This document shows positions 35,356-39,138 of a DNA stretch of 39,138 nucleotides, piece by piece. Under the pieces are notes generated by a model. That model saw only the letters and a program-made list of their open reading frames with translations, ran no database searches and had not been told where the DNA came from. Source of the stretch: Bacteroidota bacterium (lineage in GTDB: Bacteria > Bacteroidota > Bacteroidia > Sphingobacteriales > Sphingobacteriaceae); NCBI GenBank assembly GCA_013286325.1, contig JABDFZ010000017.1:1-39138 (forward strand), read 5' to 3'. How positions within the stretch are numbered: the stretch's first letter is position 1; each line of letters begins with the position of its first letter. The position numbers were made by a program, and so were the translations under genes.

Positions 35356-36105
35356 ATGTACATTATTCCTGCAATTGATATTTTAAATAAAAAAGTAGTA
35401 CGGTTACGTGAGGGCGATTACCAACAGGTAACAGAATATGATGTTTCCCTTGAGGAAATGATAGATAAATATCAATCCAACGGCACTAACTTTATCCATA
35501 TCATCGACCTTAATGGTGCTAAAAACGATTTCTCGAACCAGCAATATCTTTTTGATGTGATCCGCAAAACGGACATGATGGTTCAGTACGGCGGCGGCAT
35601 CCGCAGCATTGACAAGGTTAAGGAACTGATAGACTCAGGCGTACACCGCGTTATTGTAGGCACACAAGCGCTTACAAACCCATCATTTTTACCCGAGCTA
35701 AGCAAGGAGGTTTGCGGTCGGGATAAATGCTCAGACCAGGTGGTTATTGCCATTGATGTATTGGATGAGGTAATTAAATATTCCGGCTGGATGGAAAGCT
35801 CTCCTATTAAATTAATGGATTACGTTGATAAATGCCTGGCTTTAGGTTTTTTCCGTTTTTTATGTACCGATATTAATAAGGATGGCAAACTTGGCGGCGC
35901 AGGGATTGAACTTTATGAAAAACTGCTCGATCATTCACCTTTTATAAAACTTATTGCTTCGGGTGGAGTAAGCTCCATGACTGATGTTGAACAGCTTAGC
36001 AATATTAAGGTTGAATCGTGTGTGGTTGGCAAAGCCATTTATGAGGGACATATTACTATTGAAGAAGTAAAAAACTGGAACCTGGAATCGCTGATATCAA
36101 TATAA
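35356..36105 (+). CDS. hisA: ProFAR isomerase
   Basis: TIM barrel that isomerises ProFAR to PRFAR. Catalytic Asp8 in MYIIPAIDI, phosphate sites GGGIRS and IASGGVSS, and the second acid in VVIAIDVLDEVIKYSGW. 249 residues, normal length. The stop at 36103-36105 is followed after one base-pair-level junction by the left terminal repeat of the DUF559 cassette, so hisA itself is intact. Confidence 0.96.
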   Translation: MYIIPAIDILNKKVVRLREGDYQQVTEYDVSLEEMIDKYQSNGTNFIHIIDLNGAKNDFSNQQYLFDVIRKTDMMVQYGGGIRSIDKVKELIDSGVHRVIVGTQALTNPSFLPELSKEVCGRDKCSDQVVIAIDVLDEVIKYSGWMESSPIKLMDYVDKCLALGFFRFLCTDINKDGKLGGAGIELYEKLLDHSPFIKLIASGGVSSMTDVEQLSNIKVESCVVGKAIYEGHITIEEVKNWNLESLISI

Positions 36106-36131
36106 AAGCCCCCTGGCCCCCTAAAGGGGGA
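36106..36131 (+). repeat. Left terminal repeat of the DUF559 cassette
   Basis: Reads AAGCCCCCTGG followed by CCCCCTAAAGGGGGA. It starts right after the hisA stop, and its inverse at 36501-36531 matches with about one gap and a few changes. A degenerate solo copy is at 9120-9142. Confidence 0.75.
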
Positions 36132-36144
36132 ACAATAGTTTGAT

Positions 36145-37284
36145 ATGAGAAAGAAAATGTTTTTGGGTGCAGGCAGCTTAATATTCAAAAATGCTGAAGC
36201 ACTTAGAAACAATTTGACTCCAGCGGAGATGTTATTATGGGGTCATTTAAAAGGGAACCAGCTTGGGGCAAAATTCAGAAGACAACATCCTTTAGGAATT
36301 TATATTGCAGACTTTTATTGTCATCAACATAAACTTATTATCGAAATTGACGGAAGCATTCATAATCTGCTCAGAGTTATAGCAAACGATTTAGAACGTC
36401 AAATTAGCCTTGAAATGGATGGAATCAAATTTCTCCGTTTTAGGAATGAAGAAATATTTAATCATTTGGAAAAAGTGTTGAATACTATAAAACAAACTTT
36501 AAGCTCCCCCTTTAGGGGGGCGGGGGGCCTTACTAAAAGAATTATCCCCTGCCTTGACGTTAAAGATGGCCGTACTGTAAAGGGGGTTAACTTTGTCGAT
36601 CTGCGAGATGCAGGAGACCCGGTTGAGCTCGCATGGAACTATTCGCAGCAAGGCGCTGATGAATTGGTATTTTTGGACATAACAGCAACTGTTGAGCGAC
36701 GTAAAACCATGGTTGAGCTTGTAAAAGCAGTGGCAAGGCAAATAAACATCCCATTCACCATAGGTGGCGGTATTAATGAAATTGCTGATGCTGACGCGCT
36801 TTTAAATGCCGGAGCCGATAAAATATCCATCAATTCTGCTGCAGTGCGTAATCCGGCTTTGATTGATGAACTGGCTAAAGCCTTTGGAGTTCAGTTTGTA
36901 GTAATAGCTGTAGATACCCGGATTATTGCCAATAAAAACATTGTGCACCTGAATGGCGGCAGGTTGCCAACAGAAAAGGAAACACTGGACTGGATTTTAG
37001 AAGCCGAAAGTCGCGGGGCAGGCGAAATACTGCTAACCTCCATGGATCATGACGGCACAAAAGCTGGCTTTGATAACGGGCTGCTAAAATTGGTAAATGA
37101 TGCGGTGAATATTCCTGTTATTGCTTCTGGAGGTGCAGGTTCAGTACAGCATTTTGTGGATGTATTTGAAAAAAGCAATGTGGATGCAGCTTTGGCAGCA
37201 TCAGTTTTTCATTACGGGGAAATATTGATCCCTGATTTGAAAAAGATTTTGAAAGCGAATAATATAGAGGTTAGAGAAATATAA
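36145..37284 (+). CDS. hisF: DUF559 nuclease-like domain fused to HisF (cyclase subunit of IGP synthase)
   Basis: 379 residues. Residues 1-120 are a complete DUF559 domain (Vsr/PD-(D/E)xK superfamily): [45 protein letters not shown], with acidic/His residues Asp56, Glu67, Asp69 and His73, then [12 protein letters not shown]. Residues about 121-128 (SPFRGAGG) are the translated right repeat. From Leu129 a full HisF follows: [14 protein letters not shown] with Asp138 and Asp257 matching the catalytic Asp11 and Asp130 of Thermotoga HisF. There is no ATG, GTG or TTG at the junction, so HisF must be made as the fusion or from an internal GTG/TTG about 36475-36480. Free-standing HisF has about 251 residues, equal to this C-terminal part. 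Confidence 0.93.
   Translation: MRKKMFLGAGSLIFKNAEALRNNLTPAEMLLWGHLKGNQLGAKFRRQHPLGIYIADFYCHQHKLIIEIDGSIHNLLRVIANDLERQISLEMDGIKFLRFRNEEIFNHLEKVLNTIKQTLSSPFRGAGGLTKRIIPCLDVKDGRTVKGVNFVDLRDAGDPVELAWNYSQQGADELVFLDITATVERRKTMVELVKAVARQINIPFTIGGGINEIADADALLNAGADKISINSAAVRNPALIDELAKAFGVQFVVIAVDTRIIANKNIVHLNGGRLPTEKETLDWILEAESRGAGEILLTSMDHDGTKAGFDNGLLKLVNDAVNIPVIASGGAGSVQHFVDVFEKSNVDAALAASVFHYGEILIPDLKKILKANNIEVREI
36501..36531 (-). repeat. Right terminal repeat of the DUF559 cassette
   Basis: Inverted copy of the left end: CCCCCTTTAGGGGGG followed by CGGGGGGCCTT. It is translated in the fusion gene as [10 protein letters not shown]. Its last bases CTT also encode the conserved first Leu of HisF. 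Confidence 0.75.
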
Positions 37285-37305
37285 CTAATAATAGAACAGC
37301 ATGAC

Positions 37306-37392
37306 ATGCTGAACTTGTTTCAGCACCTCATATGCTAAGTCAATATCAGGCAGGCGAATTGTCTTGTGTGATACCGAAACAAGTTCGGCATG
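37306..37392. repeat. ATGCTGAACTTGTTTCAG inverted repeat between hisF and hisIE
   Basis: Left arm ATGCTGAACTTGTTTCAG (37306-37323) and the inverse of the right arm (37374-37392, CCGAAACAAGTTCGGCAT) agree in 16 of 18 places, with a 50-nt middle. This is another common Bacteroidota dispersed repeat type. It fills most of the 145-bp gap. Confidence 0.7.
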
Positions 37393-37429
37393 ATAGGTTG
37401 AGACAGCATGTATAAGAAATAAATACGAG

Positions 37430-38017
37430 ATGAACATCGATTTCAATAAAACAGACGGACTGGTACCGGTAATAATACAGGATGAGCAGACGCTTGAAGT
37501 GCTGATGCTTGGCTATATGAACCAGGAAGCCTATGATAAAACGGTACAGGAAAATATTGTCACTTTTTTTTCGCGCTCAAAAAACAGGCTGTGGACCAAA
37601 GGCGAAACAAGCAATAATTTTCTGCACGTGAAGCATATCAGTATCGACTGCGATAATGATACCCTGCTTATAAAAGTTAAAGCCGATGGCCCAACCTGCC
37701 ATACAGGCGACCGCAGCTGTTTTAAAACAGATTACAATCAAAACTTTATATTACAATTAGAGCAAATTATTGCTGACCGGTATGAGCATCCACAAGAAGG
37801 ATCGTATGTAAATAAATTGCGCACAAAGGGTTTAAATAAGATAGCACAAAAGGTTGGAGAAGAAGGTGTTGAAACAGTTATAGCAGCTTTGGCGGAAACA
37901 GAAACAGATTTGATCAATGAATCGTCTGATCTGATTTTTCACCTGCTTGTGCTGCTTCGGGAAAAGGGACTAAGCCTTGAACAGATAGCCAGAAATTTAG
38001 AAGAAAGACATAAATAA
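37430..38017 (+). CDS. hisIE: Bifunctional phosphoribosyl-AMP cyclohydrolase / phosphoribosyl-ATP pyrophosphatase
   Basis: Steps two and three of histidine synthesis in one protein (195 residues). HisI part: EVLMLGYMNQEAYDKT, VTFFSRSKNRLWTKGETSNN, and the metal-binding DCDNDTLLIKV, GPTCHTGDRSCF. HisE part from about residue 108: LEQIIADRYEHPQEGSYVNKL, KIAQKVGEEGVETVIAAL with the acidic pyrophosphatase residues, and FHLLVLLREKGLSLEQI. Both domains are complete. Last biosynthetic gene of the operon. Confidence 0.97.
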   Translation: MNIDFNKTDGLVPVIIQDEQTLEVLMLGYMNQEAYDKTVQENIVTFFSRSKNRLWTKGETSNNFLHVKHISIDCDNDTLLIKVKADGPTCHTGDRSCFKTDYNQNFILQLEQIIADRYEHPQEGSYVNKLRTKGLNKIAQKVGEEGVETVIAALAETETDLINESSDLIFHLLVLLREKGLSLEQIARNLEERHK

Positions 38018-38018
38018 G

Positions 38019-38088
38019 TCCATAGTTGATAGTCCATGGTCCGTAGTAATTTATGGTGGCTATGGACTATGGTCTATGGTCTATCGAC
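38019..38088. repeat. TCCATAG...CTATGGA palindromic repeat after hisIE
   Basis: Units TCCATAGTTGATAGTCCATGG and, inverted, CTATGGACTATGG and TCTATGGTCTAT face each other around a short centre. An ATG at 38036 lies inside this repeat and belongs to it, not to a gene. Confidence 0.65.
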
Positions 38089-38095
38089 CAAAAAA

Positions 38096-39004
38096 ATGAC
38101 TGTACAAAAAGCAGCGGAACTAACCGGACATGGTAACCCTATATTTACGCTTGAGCTTTCGCAAAAGCCGGGGATATTGTTTACAGGTGGTAATGATAAA
38201 GGATTAGTAGAATGGAGCTTAAAGGATAATGCCTTTATTAAGGTGATGTTTCCTGTTACTGCATCAATATACGCCATTCATGGCCCCGTTGGGTTTCCAT
38301 TATTGTTCGCTGGTTTGCGTAACGGGGATGTGATGGTATTCGATTTTTTAAAGCAACAACTCCTCCCAACTCTTAAACACCATCAAAAGCCAATATTCGA
38401 TATCAAATCGGTAAATAGTAAAGGTGAATTACTGATAGCATCAGAAGATGGAACAGTGTCTATCTGGAGCCTTAAAACATTAGCATTATTGCATACTATT
38501 AAAGTTTCAGCTGATACCATACGCTGCATTAGCATTTCGCCTGATGAAAAGCAGGTCGCTTTTGGATGCCGTGATAATCAAATTCATATTTATAACCTGG
38601 AAGATTATACTTTGCTCAAAACATTACACGGTCATACCATGTCTGTATTTGCTTTACAGTACGCGCCTTCAGGCAGTTATTTAATATCTGGTGCGCGCGA
38701 TGCGCAAGTAAAAATATGGGATTTCGCCTCCTACAGCTTACTACATAATATTCCTGCGCATTTATTTGCTGTAAACAGCATTGCCTTTCATCAGTTCCTT
38801 CCCTATTTTGCAACTGGGAGCATGGACAAGGGCATAAAGATATGGGGAGCTGATGATTTTAAACTATACAAGAGCATCAGCCGCGAAAAGGGTCATGCAA
38901 GTCATCAATTATCAGTAAATAAGGTGATATGGAATGGCAACCAGTTAATATCAGTAAGTGACGATAAAAAGGTAATTGTTTGGGATATTGGGTTTGATAA
39001 TTAA
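38096..39004 (+). CDS. WD40 repeat protein, seven-blade propeller
   Basis: 302 residues starting at ATG 38096. A longer version from 38036 would translate the preceding repeat (MVRSNLWWLWTMVYG...) and is rejected. Repeats are visible as LTGHGNPIFTLELS, VEWSLKD, KHHQKPIFDIKS, VSIWSLKTL, IRCISISPDE, IHIYNLED, LHGHTMSVFALQYAPSG, VKIWDFASY, IPAHLFAVNSIAFH, IKIWGADD and VIVWDIGFDN, matching seven blades with GH and WD-like ends. No signal peptide or enzymatic domain, so a cytoplasmic protein-binding platform. It follows hisIE in the same direction behind a repeat and may be carried on the his transcript; a role in histidine synthesis is not known. Confidence 0.88.
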   Translation: MTVQKAAELTGHGNPIFTLELSQKPGILFTGGNDKGLVEWSLKDNAFIKVMFPVTASIYAIHGPVGFPLLFAGLRNGDVMVFDFLKQQLLPTLKHHQKPIFDIKSVNSKGELLIASEDGTVSIWSLKTLALLHTIKVSADTIRCISISPDEKQVAFGCRDNQIHIYNLEDYTLLKTLHGHTMSVFALQYAPSGSYLISGARDAQVKIWDFASYSLLHNIPAHLFAVNSIAFHQFLPYFATGSMDKGIKIWGADDFKLYKSISREKGHASHQLSVNKVIWNGNQLISVSDDKKVIVWDIGFDN

Positions 39005-39138
39005 AAAAACCTTTTAATTATGGTTAATTTATGGGTATAACGTTTTTGCTCTTCAGAGTAAATGCCTTTTTCGTCAATGCTATCTATTTTAACCTTTCCC
39101 GATGCATGAATAATTTTCTCGTTATTAAGCATAATGCC
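39001..39138 (-). CDS. C-terminal end of an unrecognised protein (cut by the window edge)
   Basis: 45 codons plus stop are readable to the right edge: GIMLNNEKIIHASGKVKIDS, then IDEKGIYSEEQKRYTHKLTI, then IKRFF. The frame stays open to the edge and the composition is protein-like, with alternating beta pattern. I do not recognise the family. Its stop TAA (39001-39003) overlaps the stop of the WD40 gene (39002-39004) in a TTAA, a convergent overlap. Confidence 0.75.
   Translation of the reverse strand, partial: GIMLNNEKIIHASGKVKIDSIDEKGIYSEEQKRYTHKLTIIKRFF

Larger units (their letters stand above)
36106..36531 (+). mobile_element. DUF559 cassette with inverted G/C-palindromic ends, inserted between hisA and hisF
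   Basis: About 426 bp lie between hisA and the first conserved HisF codon (Leu of LTKRII). Left end 36106-36131 and right end 36501-36531 are imperfect inverted repeats, each holding the palindromic core CCCCCTAAAGGGGG (or its complement). The only gene inside is the DUF559 ORF, whose reading frame runs through the right repeat into hisF. The hisF start codon is gone: the base triplet before CTT ACT AAA AGA is GGC. A target-site duplication is not clear by eye. No transposase of a known type is present. Mobile nature is inference from the repeat ends and position. Confidence 0.6.

Noticed and set aside
38036-38095. Upstream ATG of the WD40 gene
   Set aside because: It belongs to a palindromic intergenic repeat. 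The translated residues are not propeller sequence.

Overview
The window looks like chromosomal DNA of a Bacteroidota bacterium, most likely Sphingobacteriaceae (Mucilaginibacter or Pedobacter type). The reasons are a SusC/SusD outer-membrane pair, many Bacteroidota-only small proteins and lipoproteins, promoters of the TAnnTTTG (-7) type, start codons without Shine-Dalgarno sequences, and intergenic spaces filled with imperfect palindromic repeats. No rRNA, tRNA, CRISPR array or classical transposase gene was seen.

Layout. (1) 1-9119: a glycan-use locus on the + strand: SusC receptor (cut by the window edge, with an in-frame TAG in its STN domain), SusD lipoprotein, GH92 alpha-mannosidase, exported Gfo/Idh/MocA oxidoreductase and, with its own promoter, a polysaccharide deacetylase. 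(2) 9216-12116: an exported NTF2-like protein, the tRNA-modifying enzyme QueG, and a DnaQ-type exonuclease in opposite orientation. (3) 12383-17759: two overlapping DUF3857/transglutaminase-like proteins (the first without the catalytic Cys and His), an untracked 40-residue membrane protein on the other strand, a TMEM175-type channel and an NlpC/P60 lipoprotein. (4) 17978-24007, all on the - strand: mutS, a four-helix membrane protein with a Pro/Ala/Gln tail, a metallophosphoesterase whose 5' end is frameshifted in an A8 tract, a CoA-binding protein and a small basic protein. (5) 24280-29967: a DUF2809-DUF2236-DUF817 operon behind a palindromic operator-like site, small proteins, a DUF6252-like lipoprotein, a GmhB-type phosphatase and a large membrane glycosyltransferase-like protein. 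(6) 30023-39004: a complete histidine operon, promoter-hisL leader-hisG-D-C-B-H-A-F-IE, followed by a WD40 protein. A further - strand gene enters at the right edge.

How it works together. The his genes encode every step from PRPP to histidine, with HisB and HisIE bifunctional. Expression is probably attenuated by a 20-codon leader with seven His codons folded in nested hairpins. Almost every gap between his genes carries a different palindromic repeat.

The most unusual structure is at hisA-hisF. A roughly 426-bp cassette encoding a DUF559 (Vsr-like, PD-(D/E)xK) nuclease-like protein, bounded by inverted G/C-palindromic repeats, has replaced the start codon of hisF. This gives a 379-residue DUF559-HisF fusion whose linker is the translated repeat. 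A degenerate solo copy of the same repeat lies at 9120-9142. This suggests a REP/RAYT-like mobile system driven by a DUF559 protein rather than a transposase.
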